Assembly (NCBI RefSeq): GCF_023638035.1
Contig: NZ_JAKRVX010000006.1
Location: 97,886-161,885 of the forward strand
Source: Natronocalculus amylovorans
GTDB taxonomy: Archaea; Halobacteriota; Halobacteria; Halobacteriales; Haloferacaceae
Reading direction: 5' to 3'
DNA: 64,000 nt
Made by a program: the position numbers and the translations under genes. Position 1 is the first letter of the stretch, and each line of letters begins with the position of its first letter. The notes under the pieces were generated by a model. It did not search any database, was not told where the DNA came from, and was given only the letters and a program-made list of their open reading frames with translations. This document shows positions 18,172-27,488 of the stretch, piece by piece.

Positions 18172-18777
18172 ATGGATCGAAATCGGATTCGAGAGTCGTG
18201 GGACCAACTCTCGGACACGTACGCCAAAAGTCGCAACCCGGATGGAAACGATGCTGCACTCATCACAACTTGTTTTGGAGACCTTCCACCTGATGCAGTT
18301 GTCCTTGATATTGGGTGTGGAGATGGCCGTCGAACGCTGTCAAACCTCACACACGTCCAGTCCGTTGGTCTCGATATCTCCCGATCAGGGCTTGTATTAG
18401 CTGCCGATGCAGTCCCTTCAGCGAGACTTCTCCAAGGAGAGATGACGGCACTCCCGCTCAAAAGCGACTGTGTTGACGCAATCACGGCGTACCATTCAGT
18501 TTTCCACGTCCCAAGAACAGAACATTCCAACGTATACCACGAGTTTGCCCGAGTGTTAGCCCCCGGCGGCGGGCTACTGATGACCGTTGGGACTGGCCGA
18601 TATCAAACGGTTCGATCGAACTGGCTCAACAGTGGCCGTTCAATGTTCTTCAGTACGCCGGGAAAACAACAAACAATCGACCAGCTCAAAACGGCAGGAT
18701 TCGAGGTCCAATGGGAGCGTGTTGTTGATGACCCGCTTGGAAGTTCAGCGCTGTTTGTGTTTGCAACGGTAGCCTGA
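18172..18777 (+). CDS. Class I SAM-dependent methyltransferase
   Basis: A 201-residue Rossmann-fold methyltransferase with motif I V-L-D-I-G-C-G-D-G-R near 44-53, an acidic residue in V-G-L-D-I-S after strand 2, and motif IV/post-I around DCVDAITAYHSVFHV. The overall shape resembles the Trm9/ALKBH8-type tRNA methyltransferases and UbiE-like enzymes (W-D-x-L-S-D-T-Y-A at the N-terminus), but substrate is not determinable. It ends exactly one base before the convergent zinc-ribbon gene. Confidence 0.8.
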   Translation: MDRNRIRESWDQLSDTYAKSRNPDGNDAALITTCFGDLPPDAVVLDIGCGDGRRTLSNLTHVQSVGLDISRSGLVLAADAVPSARLLQGEMTALPLKSDCVDAITAYHSVFHVPRTEHSNVYHEFARVLAPGGGLLMTVGTGRYQTVRSNWLNSGRSMFFSTPGKQQTIDQLKTAGFEVQWERVVDDPLGSSALFVFATVA

Positions 18778-19053
18778 TTATACTTCGATTCCGGCTTTTC
18801 GATCGATATATGCGGTATACCCACCAAAAACCATCGCGAGTCCACAGACTGCAAACAGTGCGCCAATCAATCGACCGAGGCCAACTGAGAACAGCGCGAT
18901 CGGGACTCCAAAGAGCAGACAGAACAACCCGAACACAACAACACCCACGAGTAAGAGGTTCGACGGCTGGACCGTTTTACACTCCTGACAGATTTTGGCT
19001 GCGTGTGGGATATCCGTCCCGCAGTTAGTACACCGTTTTCGTGGCCCTGACAC
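18778..19053 (-). CDS. Zinc-ribbon membrane protein
   Basis: A 91-residue protein with an N-terminal zinc ribbon (C8-x-x-C11 and C23-x-x-C26: CTNCG, CQEC) followed by two membrane helices (about 35-57 and 60-81). Start is GTG 19053; no better in-frame ATG precedes the ribbon. Similar zinc-ribbon/two-helix proteins are common in haloarchaea and uncharacterised. Confidence 0.7.
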   Translation of the reverse strand: MSGPRKRCTNCGTDIPHAAKICQECKTVQPSNLLLVGVVVFGLFCLLFGVPIALFSVGLGRLIGALFAVCGLAMVFGGYTAYIDRKAGIEV

Positions 19054-19134
19054 AAACGCACTTACTTAGGCATCTTATTTACGTTCGTCGGGACCGGCCC
19101 GAATGTTCTTATCGATTGAGTGTGAGCTTCGAAT

Positions 19135-20391
19135 ATGAGCGTCACAGCCAACACGGATCAGCTTTCCGAGCCTGCGGTGTTGGCACATACGAAACAGCGG
19201 CTGTTTCCTGAGATTTCCGAGGGGAGCTACGTTGTCACCGATACACAGTTCGCAGCAGAGACATGGAACGCAGGCATCCCGATCAAACCCCAAATTCACG
19301 AGATACTATCGCCGTTTAATCACGTCGAACTCGGCAGTGGCTATCCGGATTTAGTTGGCGTTGGTAGTGTTGATCCTGAACTGCTCGCAGTCGATCGATT
19401 TGGTCAAACCCCACCACTGATTGCGGTGGAAGCAAAAGGCTACACCGCATCTGGAACGGTTGATACCGAGCGTGGTATTGTGCAAGCACACGATCGGCTG
19501 TCGGCAGCAAACGTTGCATACATGGCAGCGCCGAGTGAGGCAATCACACAAACCGATCGGGTGCTTGCACGAAATCTCAATGTTGGCGTCCTAGCTGTTT
19601 CTGCAAGCGGATCCGTCACATTGTTTGAAGCCCCACGGGTTGTTGGCAATCAATCAACCGATGCCGCATCTGCGATCCGGTTTCAGGCAAGTGCCCAAGG
19701 TGTCACGGACAACTCGTTCTCGCTCAACCATCCAAAAAACTATCTTGGGTATCCGATCGCATTGGCAGCTGACGGTGATACCGATGCGTTGCTCAAACAG
19801 TATCAGATTGTGAATGCAACCGCACAAGCAAGGCGAGGTGCGTCACATCTCAATCTTATTGACACATCGCTCGGCCACGCTCGGTTGACACCACTTGGCA
19901 AAGAGGTAGTTCGGTTTGCCGTTCGACAGTCTGGATCGATCGACGCTGCCCTTTCGGAGTTTGAGTCGTGGTATCGCTCCCGAAAGCGCTTCTGTGAGCT
20001 TGCGCCTGCATGGGGAGAGCTGGCCCGACGGGTGTTATTTGCATACCGTGGGACGACACTAATCATCGAAGAGTTACAACAAATGCATACGGATGGGTTC
20101 ACTGAACTCTCACTTACCGAGTTTGTTTCGTATCTTCACACACTTCACCCCACATTTACTATTGAATTATTCATTAAGGGAACAGAAGCGGCTCGAAGGC
20201 GGGTACTTACCCCTGAGGGTAATATTCGACGGGCTGGCCTCAAAGATGGCGAGGTATATCACTCACCAACAGTATTTCAGCTCAAAGCGATGCTGTATCA
20301 TGCCGGATTTCTCACCGACCGGGGACGTGAACCACACCGATTAGATCCGCAGACTGATGTGTGGGCGCTTTGTGAGCCGATCACTGTTTGA
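19135..20391 (+). CDS. Putative PD-(D/E)XK nuclease with winged-helix C-terminus
   Basis: A 418-residue protein I do not recognise as a named family. Residues 15-150 contain the pattern of a restriction-endonuclease fold: G-S-G-Y-P-D-L-V-G-V near 68-77 (the PD motif) and, about 23 residues later, L-I-A-V-E-A-K-G-Y (the ExK motif), with a downstream helix carrying Q-A-H-D-R. The middle and C-terminal parts (230-410) are helical, with segments such as LTPLGKEVVRFAV and FQLKAMLYHAGFLTDRG that look like winged helices. Together these suggest a DNA- or RNA-cleaving or binding protein. No DNA methyltransferase, helicase or toxin partner is adjacent. Nuclease activity is inference. Confidence 0.6.
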   Translation: MSVTANTDQLSEPAVLAHTKQRLFPEISEGSYVVTDTQFAAETWNAGIPIKPQIHEILSPFNHVELGSGYPDLVGVGSVDPELLAVDRFGQTPPLIAVEAKGYTASGTVDTERGIVQAHDRLSAANVAYMAAPSEAITQTDRVLARNLNVGVLAVSASGSVTLFEAPRVVGNQSTDAASAIRFQASAQGVTDNSFSLNHPKNYLGYPIALAADGDTDALLKQYQIVNATAQARRGASHLNLIDTSLGHARLTPLGKEVVRFAVRQSGSIDAALSEFESWYRSRKRFCELAPAWGELARRVLFAYRGTTLIIEELQQMHTDGFTELSLTEFVSYLHTLHPTFTIELFIKGTEAARRRVLTPEGNIRRAGLKDGEVYHSPTVFQLKAMLYHAGFLTDRGREPHRLDPQTDVWALCEPITV

Positions 20392-20446
20392 TTCTGTCGC
20401 TGGGAAGCGAATGTTTTTGCATACGTGATGAGTGTGTTGTACTACC

Positions 20447-20686
20447 ATGGACGAGATGGATACACCACAAGAGCTTGTGAGCTATCTCACACCACGAGAG
20501 AACAACGAGATGATGTCAACATATCAGAATACGACCGCGATCGCATGTCCGGCGTGTTCGGAGCCGTTTGATTATCTTATTGTGTGTAAACAGGATCCGA
20601 CAAGCCTCTCGCTTTCAGAAGTGATGGACCTCTGTGTGAGTACCGGTGACAATGGAAATCCCTTCTTATTCACGCACCGCGAGTGA
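20447..20686 (+). CDS. DUF7385-like small zinc-binding protein
   Basis: A 79-residue protein with one C-P-A-C pair (near 36-39) and further Cys at positions near 51 and 66; MDLCVS and FLFTHRE close the protein. This pattern matches a small haloarchaeal family often labelled flagella cluster protein (DUF7385), from recall. ATG 20447 is chosen over the GTG at 20432, which adds only MCCTT. It overlaps the convergent membrane gene by 17 bases. Confidence 0.6.
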   Translation: MDEMDTPQELVSYLTPRENNEMMSTYQNTTAIACPACSEPFDYLIVCKQDPTSLSLSEVMDLCVSTGDNGNPFLFTHRE

Positions 20687-21245
20687 ACCGCGGGAGAGAT
20701 GCCATCAACACTCCGGTAATCACCACTGGAAACAAGATTGCAAACAGAAGCGACTGGTTTGCATCCCAGCCATAGGCACCAGCATACGTACCGGCGATGA
20801 GTGCAGTGTTATATACCACAAACCGAACTGGAACCGACGAGAAGTTTCCGTATCCGGGATACTCACCGACATCGACGTACTTCCCGCGGAACAGTGCTAA
20901 CCAGAACGCCCCGAACCCAACTGCGGTGAGCCCTGCAAACGAGATGCCATCAATGGAAAAGAAGGGCGTATAGATCAACACCACGAGCCCCGGTGTGCCG
21001 AGGAACGACAGTTCAACACCGCTATTAAACAGGTATTCGAGCCACCGCTCCATCCGCATCGTAAACGATCGCGTTGATTCTGTTTGCCCGTCCTCCCGTG
21101 GCGCTCCAGTATATCCGTCCTCTGGGTTCGGCGTATCATTCCCTTCTCGCATCGCCCACAGATCGTCCTCTGTTGGTAGGTCTTCGGGGTCAAGCCACTC
21201 ACGATCGCGCTCATCGCCGTGTCGCTGATTGCTACGTTCAGACAT
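20670..21245 (-). CDS. Haloarchaeal membrane protein of unknown function
   Basis: A 191-residue protein with a highly charged N-terminal 65 residues (E-W-L-D-P-E-D-L-P-T-E-D-D-L-W-A-M-R) and three to four membrane helices after residue 85. It sits immediately downstream of pelota on the same strand (12-base gap), suggesting cotranscription with the ribosome-rescue gene. No functional motif is seen. Confidence 0.7.
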   Translation of the reverse strand: MSERSNQRHGDERDREWLDPEDLPTEDDLWAMREGNDTPNPEDGYTGAPREDGQTESTRSFTMRMERWLEYLFNSGVELSFLGTPGLVVLIYTPFFSIDGISFAGLTAVGFGAFWLALFRGKYVDVGEYPGYGNFSSVPVRFVVYNTALIAGTYAGAYGWDANQSLLFAILFPVVITGVLMASLPRFTRGA

Positions 21246-21257
21246 GGGTTATATCAC

Positions 21258-22325
21258 TTATTGAAGCCGATATCGGAGAATTGCGGCAATGCCGCCGAGA
21301 TTCCCCAGTTGCCGTCCTGGTTGGAACTCCGCGGAGAACACAGTCACTGACCCACCCTGCTGTTCGACTGATTCGATGATTTCATTAACATCATGTTCCC
21401 ATTCACCATCGCCAAGTCGCTCTTTCCGGAGTCGTTCGTCCAATAGCAGTAGTGTGTCGATCGCACCAAACTCCGCAGCCTCTTTGACAGCTTCGATACC
21501 GTATGCTGCTTTTGCGCCGTCTGCAATCTCTCGCATCAACGTATCAATGAACTCTGCTTCACGGGCAATTCGGGTTTCGGCCTGAATCTCATCAACAGCA
21601 CCACGTTTCAGTACTTCGTGCACACCACGATCGCCGGCGCTGGAGGTGTCTACAACGGTGAGCTTTTCAATGATTTCCCTTGAATTCTCTGCAATGTAGT
21701 CTCGTGCATCCTGTTTGGTAAACCCCGGGCCAGCAAGGATAATTGCGTCTGCATCAAGATGCGACAGCGCCTTTGTAAGCTCCGCAAACAGCTCCGATCG
21801 TGGTCGAGCGTACTCGCCTTTTCCAGTTGGTCGGGTAAACGACGCGTATTCGTCGGTCCCATACTGTTTGACCAGGTGGATGTATGCCTCACCCTCTTCG
21901 ATCGTTGCGATCGCAACATCTGGATTTTCTGCGGTCTCTTCGGCTTCTTCGAGCCGATCGAGTTGATCCGGTTTGAAATGTTTCTCGATCGTAATCTCCG
22001 CTCGTTGCTCGACATTCAGTGTGTGATGATGACCAAGTTGGTCTTCACGAGAACACCCAACAATAACGCCACCAACACGGAGGCGGTTCGCAAATCGTGC
22101 AAACTCCGTATCTTCAACCTCGATTGTGACGCTCATCGGTTCGCGCTGCCCACCGGTGTCACGCATTCGATCGTCATCCCGTTGTATTCGACGGGTTGTG
22201 TCACCGGAGACGTGATCGCCCGGCTCCAGAACGTGAGACAGATGCCATAAGTCGTCGACGGTTTCGGGGACAAGCGAAATCCGCTCGCGTCCCTCTTCGC
22301 CGCGACCCCGGCTCGTAATTCGCAT
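21258..22325 (-). CDS. pelA: mRNA surveillance protein pelota (Dom34)
   Basis: A 355-residue archaeal pelota. The N-terminal Sm-like domain opens with [12 protein letters not shown] and contains [17 protein letters not shown]. The central eRF1-like domain (about 130-250) has [14 protein letters not shown] and [14 protein letters not shown], and the C-terminal domain (255-355) has [10 protein letters not shown] and the final [10 protein letters not shown]. It lacks the GGQ loop, as expected. Pelota with aEF1A or ABCE1 releases stalled ribosomes. The open frame upstream to 22451 has no pelota similarity, so ATG 22325 is used. Confidence 0.94.
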   Translation of the reverse strand: MRITSRGRGEEGRERISLVPETVDDLWHLSHVLEPGDHVSGDTTRRIQRDDDRMRDTGGQREPMSVTIEVEDTEFARFANRLRVGGVIVGCSREDQLGHHHTLNVEQRAEITIEKHFKPDQLDRLEEAEETAENPDVAIATIEEGEAYIHLVKQYGTDEYASFTRPTGKGEYARPRSELFAELTKALSHLDADAIILAGPGFTKQDARDYIAENSREIIEKLTVVDTSSAGDRGVHEVLKRGAVDEIQAETRIAREAEFIDTLMREIADGAKAAYGIEAVKEAAEFGAIDTLLLLDERLRKERLGDGEWEHDVNEIIESVEQQGGSVTVFSAEFQPGRQLGNLGGIAAILRYRLQ

Positions 22326-22383
22326 ATGTGGGCCTTTGGCTGACAGCCTTAAACTATTGTCTCTGTCGATCGATCGACAGAGA

Positions 22384-23412
22384 CTACTCAGACCGTTCAG
22401 TCTGCTCTGTCGGTGTCTCTGGAAGTGGACCCCATGAAAATCCGTCATCAAGGGTTGGCGTTGTGTCTGTGTTGGCCTTCCGTTCGTTGTCTGGTGACGG
22501 GTCGACTAGAGTTGGTCGTTCAAACATACTAAATCCAGCAGCAACCGATCGGCCAACTTGGACTGCAGGGTCTGCTTCAGTTGGTGCTGTATCTGTTGCT
22601 GAAAGCGGCGCAATCGTTTGTTCAATCGGTGCTGACACTGCTGTTGCTTTCTCGGAGACGACCTGTTGGCCGAGTGCATTGGATTTGGTGGCTGTACCAA
22701 GGGTACGCTGTACACCTGCGCCGATCAGTGCGGCCACCATCACTCGGATACCAAACAGCCCAAGAACACCAACAAGAAGTGCAAACAACGGGACGCCAAA
22801 CAGTATACCGACTGAAAGCAAGAAAACGGAAAGTATCCAACCCGTTGCAAAATCACCGGTCCCTGCAGTCTTGAGGACGGGTTTGGGGGCGAGTGCACTT
22901 CGAAACCGTCCTGTCGTGGCAAACACAGCCTCCGCAGCCGGTCGAACGTAGCTGTATATAAGCAGATACAGAACTGCAGAGAACACCGCAATACCGCTTG
23001 AGAGGGCCGTCACTGTTGCACCGACTGAACCAAGGCGTACGCTCTCAAGCGAGAGCAAAAATGCAGTAGTCACCCCAAGTCCAAGCAGTATCACTGCCGG
23101 AGTGAGGTAAATAAGCGTGAGGATGACCGATCGAACACCATTTCGTGCCAGTAACCCCCATGAAACAAATGACGGAGCAGCCGATCCACCGTTTGCAGCG
23201 GTGTGAATCATTTTGAGCGTATACCCTCGTAGGACGAAGAGCGGAAAGAGGACAACTGGAAGCAGAAACAGTGCTGTCACAGGCGCGAGAACGACTGCGA
23301 TGAGCCAGCCAATCGGCAGCGCAATGGACAAGAACGTGAGCACGCTTCCGATAATGAGTGTTCCGGCAGCATCGCCTGATCGGAATGGCGTTCCGATCGC
23401 AGTACGCAGCAT
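22384..23412 (-). CDS. DUF4013 family membrane protein
   Basis: A 342-residue protein with about six membrane helices in residues 15-230. It opens [15 protein letters not shown] and contains [16 protein letters not shown], features of DUF4013, followed by a disordered, acidic Pro/Ser/Glu-rich tail (about 250-342). Function unknown. It lies between pelota and RqcH on the same strand, 58 and 60 bases from each; whether it links rescue factors to the membrane is speculation. Confidence 0.8.
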   Translation of the reverse strand: MLRTAIGTPFRSGDAAGTLIIGSVLTFLSIALPIGWLIAVVLAPVTALFLLPVVLFPLFVLRGYTLKMIHTAANGGSAAPSFVSWGLLARNGVRSVILTLIYLTPAVILLGLGVTTAFLLSLESVRLGSVGATVTALSSGIAVFSAVLYLLIYSYVRPAAEAVFATTGRFRSALAPKPVLKTAGTGDFATGWILSVFLLSVGILFGVPLFALLVGVLGLFGIRVMVAALIGAGVQRTLGTATKSNALGQQVVSEKATAVSAPIEQTIAPLSATDTAPTEADPAVQVGRSVAAGFSMFERPTLVDPSPDNERKANTDTTPTLDDGFSWGPLPETPTEQTERSE

Positions 23413-23472
23413 TAGTTCTATACTCTATGGCAGGACTCAAATAACTCCGCTTCACGGTAGCCACCTCTCAGC

Positions 23473-25608
23473 CTACTCAACGAGTTCGCTGCCACCCGCC
23501 GGGAGGAACTCCTGTATAAGATCTGGACTCGCAACTTTTCGAACAAACGACTCATCTGCAAACATCTCTCGAAGCTTTCGGTAACAGATTTTCGCCATAT
23601 CGTTCTGTGCGTACTTCCCTGGCTGTACTGTCAGGACTGCCTCTGCATGATTTGCAATTGCATCTGTTGGGCCGCCAATGACGCGGGTTTGTGGCTCACA
23701 TTGAATCCCGACTGCAACCCCAACTGGTGTATCGTTGAAATATGTCCGATCGCCACGAATGACGAACGACCCTTTCTCGACATACTCTCCGCTTTCGGGT
23801 GTTTTTGAGACCTGATCCGGCGAAACCATATACACATCATCAGCAAACCGACCATCTTTCCAGACGGATGAGTATGAGACTGCAAACTGCGCTGCCTCAG
23901 CAAGCGTCTGTTCTGAAAACTCCACCTCGCGGGCAGGCTCACTTGGGCCAGTTGCTTTGAGGATTGTTGCTGGCGCGCCGTGTGCTTGTGTGTGGAAGAA
24001 CCGATCGCCCTTGCTCATATATTTTTTCACCAGCTCCTCGTTCTGATCAGCACTCCGTCCACCGATCACGAGATAGCCATCACTTGTGTGGAACCAGCGG
24101 AACTTTTCATACCACTGCTCGTTTCGACGAACCGGAATCTGTGGCATCGATCGCCAATCGGTTGGTTCATCCTCACCTTCGCTTGTGTCGCCATCTGAAC
24201 CACCTTTGGAATCAGAGTCAGCGGCTGCCTCTTTGGCTTCCCATGCATCTCGCTCGGCTTTGACCGCTTCAAGATCCGATCGGGTGTTTTCGATTGCTTT
24301 GAGTGCACCCTCTTTTTTTGACTCAATACGCTTTGCTTCGGTGTACAGTTCGTTTGCGTTCTTTTCAACGCCAGTAAGCGCATCAAGCGTGATCGTAGTG
24401 TCGTCGATTCTGATGGTTACAGAGCCATTCGAGCCATTCACGTTGACAACTGCTTTTGCGGCATCGATCCCTTGTTCAGCACCGTCTGTGAACGTTTCAT
24501 CGATCGTATCCCATGGAACACCATCCTCGCGGGCACGCTGGATCGTTTTGAGAATCTCATCAACAAGATCGTACTTGGCGTAGATCAACTCAGCCTTCTC
24601 ACGTTCAGCATCCGCTTGTTCATCGAACGTGCCGATCGCACCCTCCTGCTGTTCGATAATGCGCTGTTGTTTTGCGATCTCCGCTTCGAAATCCGGCCGG
24701 TTCGATCCTGTATTTTGTGGCTGTGACTCCTCTTTCGATCGATCGAGGCGATAGAAGTACGAATCAACGGCGTCATTGAATGAGCTAAACGCCTCACTGT
24801 CGAGCCCTTCGTTTTCTCGCTCCTCAAGTGGGAATGGCGTTACATCCACAACCTGCTCGTCTTCGAGGTATATTCGTGGATCAAGTGTCCCAGATCGAAG
24901 CTGCGTTGCAAGTTCCTCGATCGCATCGTAGAGCTGGGTATATACTGCTGTCTCTGCGTCCTCGATCGCAAGCTCTTTTTCGATGCCTGCGCGTTCGCAG
25001 ACCTCCTCTGCGTACAGGCCGCCGAGATTCAACTGTGTGGCAAGCGTCCGGACAACATCGCTTGTTGAGGCATCCATGTTTCGACAGAATGCATCAAAGC
25101 TCACTGTCAGAGGGTTGAGCCGAGAGTCCGGGAACTCATACTGTGACCCTGGTGCGACCGTTCGGGATTTCAGTCGCACGGTTTCTAAGCTTTGGACAAC
25201 TTCGCCTAGTTCGTTCAGAATTGCAATATTGCCCTGTCCGAACAGCTCTGCAACGATCGTGGTATTCTGATCCGTACGTTCAAACTCAAAGACCAAGATT
25301 CGATCGAACTCATACTGTGAGACACCCGTAAAGTCAGCACCGCTCAGTCGGTTGCGGAGCATTTTTGCGAAGTTTGGCGGTCGTCCAGGTGCGTCTTCAA
25401 CGTGGTCTGGGGGTGCAACGTGTGCGCGTTTGATATCGCCAACTTCCATCATGAGTTCGATCCGACCGCGATCGAAGTCACGCATTTTGAGCCGGAGGAG
25501 ATCATCGCCATAGAGATAGGCTTTATCGACCTTTGACCCCTCGTATCGACCGAGTTCTGTAACGAGGGCAGCGAGATCGATACTTGAGAGTTCCCGCTTT
25601 GGATTCAT
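23473..25608 (-). CDS. rqcH: Ribosome rescue protein RqcH (NEMF/Rqc2 homologue)
   Basis: A 711-residue protein with the three NFACT parts. The N-terminal NFACT-N/FbpA-like domain (ELSSIDLAALVTELGRYEG; NFAKMLRNRL) is followed by helical and coiled-coil segments (about 320-470, Q-Q-R-I-I-E-Q-Q-E-G) and the C-terminal NFACT-R (about 500-600, WYEKFRWFHTSDGYLVIGG and F-F-H-T-Q-A-H-G-A-P). RqcH binds peptidyl-tRNA on split large subunits and adds C-terminal tails to stalled chains. ATG 25608 (M-N-P-K-R-E-L) chosen over a start two codons earlier. Its proximity to pelota groups two ribosome-rescue steps. Confidence 0.92.
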   Translation of the reverse strand: MNPKRELSSIDLAALVTELGRYEGSKVDKAYLYGDDLLRLKMRDFDRGRIELMMEVGDIKRAHVAPPDHVEDAPGRPPNFAKMLRNRLSGADFTGVSQYEFDRILVFEFERTDQNTTIVAELFGQGNIAILNELGEVVQSLETVRLKSRTVAPGSQYEFPDSRLNPLTVSFDAFCRNMDASTSDVVRTLATQLNLGGLYAEEVCERAGIEKELAIEDAETAVYTQLYDAIEELATQLRSGTLDPRIYLEDEQVVDVTPFPLEERENEGLDSEAFSSFNDAVDSYFYRLDRSKEESQPQNTGSNRPDFEAEIAKQQRIIEQQEGAIGTFDEQADAEREKAELIYAKYDLVDEILKTIQRAREDGVPWDTIDETFTDGAEQGIDAAKAVVNVNGSNGSVTIRIDDTTITLDALTGVEKNANELYTEAKRIESKKEGALKAIENTRSDLEAVKAERDAWEAKEAAADSDSKGGSDGDTSEGEDEPTDWRSMPQIPVRRNEQWYEKFRWFHTSDGYLVIGGRSADQNEELVKKYMSKGDRFFHTQAHGAPATILKATGPSEPAREVEFSEQTLAEAAQFAVSYSSVWKDGRFADDVYMVSPDQVSKTPESGEYVEKGSFVIRGDRTYFNDTPVGVAVGIQCEPQTRVIGGPTDAIANHAEAVLTVQPGKYAQNDMAKICYRKLREMFADESFVRKVASPDLIQEFLPAGGSELVE

Positions 25609-25682
25609 ATACACGAATGGTCACGGTGGCAGGAAAAAGACGTGTCGCTCCTACTTTCAGAAGGACCGAAGCCTCTTTTCAT

Positions 25683-26510
25683 ATGACTGCAGTTGGTTTG
25701 CATATGGTTTCAGTTGGTGAGGTTGCGCTGATTGCGGGGTTAGCAGGCGCAGCAACCGGCCTCGGTGCGATTCCAACGCTGTTTACCGATCGAATTAGTC
25801 ACCGGATATACGATTCTGCGATCGGGCTTGCAGCGGGCATTATGATCGGTGCTGCAGTTTTTGCACTGATCGTCCCCGGCCTCGAATTCGGAACGCTCAC
25901 AGAGGTCGTTCTTGGAGTCGTTGTCGGTGCGGTATTTTTGCTCGTGGCGAACCAGTATATTCCGCATGCACACGTCTTTTTTAATGGGTTGCTCAACGGC
26001 GGCACAACAGGTGATAAGCGTCGGTATCCCGAGTCAAAACGAGCCGAGGAACTATCAGATGACTCCCGAAAAGCAGCGTTAATCGGTGGGTCGATTACAA
26101 TTCATAATGTTCCCGAGGGGCTTGCGATCGGAATTGCGTTTGCAAGCGGACTCGACGCAGTGGGAATTGCACTTGCGATTGCGATCGCCGTCCAAAATGT
26201 TCCTGACGGATTCGCAATGGCCGTTCCTGCGAGCCGAGCAGGCCTCTCAAAGGCAAAAACAGTAATTGTGACAACGCTTTCAGGAGCGATTCCAGAGCCG
26301 ATCGCAGCAGTGGTTGGATTCACACTCGTGACGCTTGTGACCGGGATTTTCCCGGTTGCTGCGGGGTTTGCGGCCGGAACTATGATGGCAGTTGTATTCC
26401 GTGAGATGATTCCGTCAAGCCACGGTCACGGCTTTGCGGACGAAGCAACGCTGACATTTGTTGTTGGATTCGTAATTATGCTCATTGTTGATGTCGGCCT
26501 TGCGGTGTGA
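25683..26510 (+). CDS. ZIP family metal transporter
   Basis: A 275-residue permease with eight predicted helices. The metal path shows T-I-H-N-V-P-E-G-L-A-I-G in TM4 and Q-N-V-P-D-G-F-A in TM5, the paired ZIP motifs, and a His-bearing loop before them (PHAHVFFNG). GufA-like ZIPs import Zn2+ or related divalent ions. Starts at ATG 25683 and ATG 25704 are both plausible (the second gives MVSVGEVALIAG, beginning at the first helix); the frame upstream overlaps rqcH and is excluded. Confidence 0.9.
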   Translation: MTAVGLHMVSVGEVALIAGLAGAATGLGAIPTLFTDRISHRIYDSAIGLAAGIMIGAAVFALIVPGLEFGTLTEVVLGVVVGAVFLLVANQYIPHAHVFFNGLLNGGTTGDKRRYPESKRAEELSDDSRKAALIGGSITIHNVPEGLAIGIAFASGLDAVGIALAIAIAVQNVPDGFAMAVPASRAGLSKAKTVIVTTLSGAIPEPIAAVVGFTLVTLVTGIFPVAAGFAAGTMMAVVFREMIPSSHGHGFADEATLTFVVGFVIMLIVDVGLAV

Positions 26511-26541
26511 CATCCTCCTCGCAGAAAGATAGGCGATGCTG

Positions 26542-26991
26542 TTAGTTTCGATCAGTTTCGTACGATTGAGAGCGTGTATAGCTGTCTTCAACATCTTCGA
26601 GTGTCTCTGTTTCGAGTAGTCGCGCTACTTTTCGCTCAAACTGTTCATCGGAGAGTTCTCCAGCCGCGTATCGACGGCGTAGTGTTTCAAGCGGGGTCTC
26701 AGCATGTGAGATATCTTTGTCTGTGTCAGTATCAGTATCAGAGTCAGCTGTTGACGCAGTATCGGTGTCCTACCAGTCACCATCAGCCGAGCCCCACCAG
26801 TCGGTCCGATCATCGTCATCACCATACAGTAACGCGATGAGTGGGACGACGACGATATAGCCGAACAGGAGGAATCCAAGCCACCATCCGACCCCAGCGA
26901 ATAGTGCTGCCATCCATATACCGGTCACAACAACTGCCGCTATCTCGGTGGCATTGTTTCGGAGTCGTTCCTGCGGGGTTTCAGCAGCCAT
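26542..26991 (-). pseudogene. SHOCT-domain membrane protein interrupted by in-frame TAG
   Basis: From ATG 26991 the frame encodes a two-helix membrane region (about residues 15-55) ending DDDDRTDWWGSADGDW, then a TAG at 26770-26772. Translation of the same frame past the stop continues without further interruption for 75 codons to a TAA at 26542-26544. That part is an acidic D-T-D-T linker followed by a classic SHOCT domain: PLETLRRRYAAGELSDEQF and E-R-K-V-A-R-L-L-E. Membrane helices plus C-terminal SHOCT is the normal architecture of this haloarchaeal family, so the full-length 149-residue protein was the ancestral product. Either the gene is a nonsense mutant giving a 73-residue product, or the amber codon is read through. 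Confidence 0.8.
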
Positions 26992-27045
26992 ACGTGGGAC
27001 TCCTGTATGGATCGTAAAAATGGTATCTGTTTCGAGAGTAACTGA

Positions 27046-27420
27046 TTATGTTAGCTGCGCTGCGACATCTGTTGACGAGACCATGCCAACATAGTCATCA
27101 TCGACCACCGGGAGATGTTTAATACCGTAGTTGATCATCATTGCAGCAACCTCCTCCATAAATAGATCTGGAGTCACCGTCTCGACATTTGTGGTCATAA
27201 TTTCGGAGACCGGCGTTTCAGAGACGTCGTCACCGTTTGCAACGCTATCGAGCACATCTGTACTCGTTACGATCGCTCGAGACGTTGTCGTCACGACAAG
27301 TGCATTGATATCTTTTTCTCGCATGATTTGTGCTGCCTCCCTAACGGTTGCCGTAGGAGCAATTGTAACCAGAGGTGCAGACATAATGTCTTTTACTCGG
27401 GTTCGAGTGCTGTTTGCCAT
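27046..27420 (-). CDS. Two-CBS-domain protein
   Basis: A 124-residue protein that is just a CBS pair (Bateman module). CBS1 runs about 8-58 (VKDIMSAPLVTIAPTATV, AAQIMREKDINALVV) and CBS2 about 70-124 (VSEIMTTNVETVTPD, MINYGIKHLPVVDDD). Such modules bind adenosine nucleotides and regulate partners; the partner is unknown. Confidence 0.9.
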   Translation of the reverse strand: MANSTRTRVKDIMSAPLVTIAPTATVREAAQIMREKDINALVVTTTSRAIVTSTDVLDSVANGDDVSETPVSEIMTTNVETVTPDLFMEEVAAMMINYGIKHLPVVDDDYVGMVSSTDVAAQLT

Positions 27421-27488
27421 ACTCTCTTTTTAGATGCAACTCTTATTGGTGTTACTATTGTTTGTACCAAAACTGACAAGAGTGCTGG

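Noticed and set aside
26770..26772. Pyrrolysine or other recoding at the amber codon
   Set aside because: No pyl genes are visible, haloarchaea are not known to use pyrrolysine, and a simple nonsense mutation suffices; kept only as an alternative.
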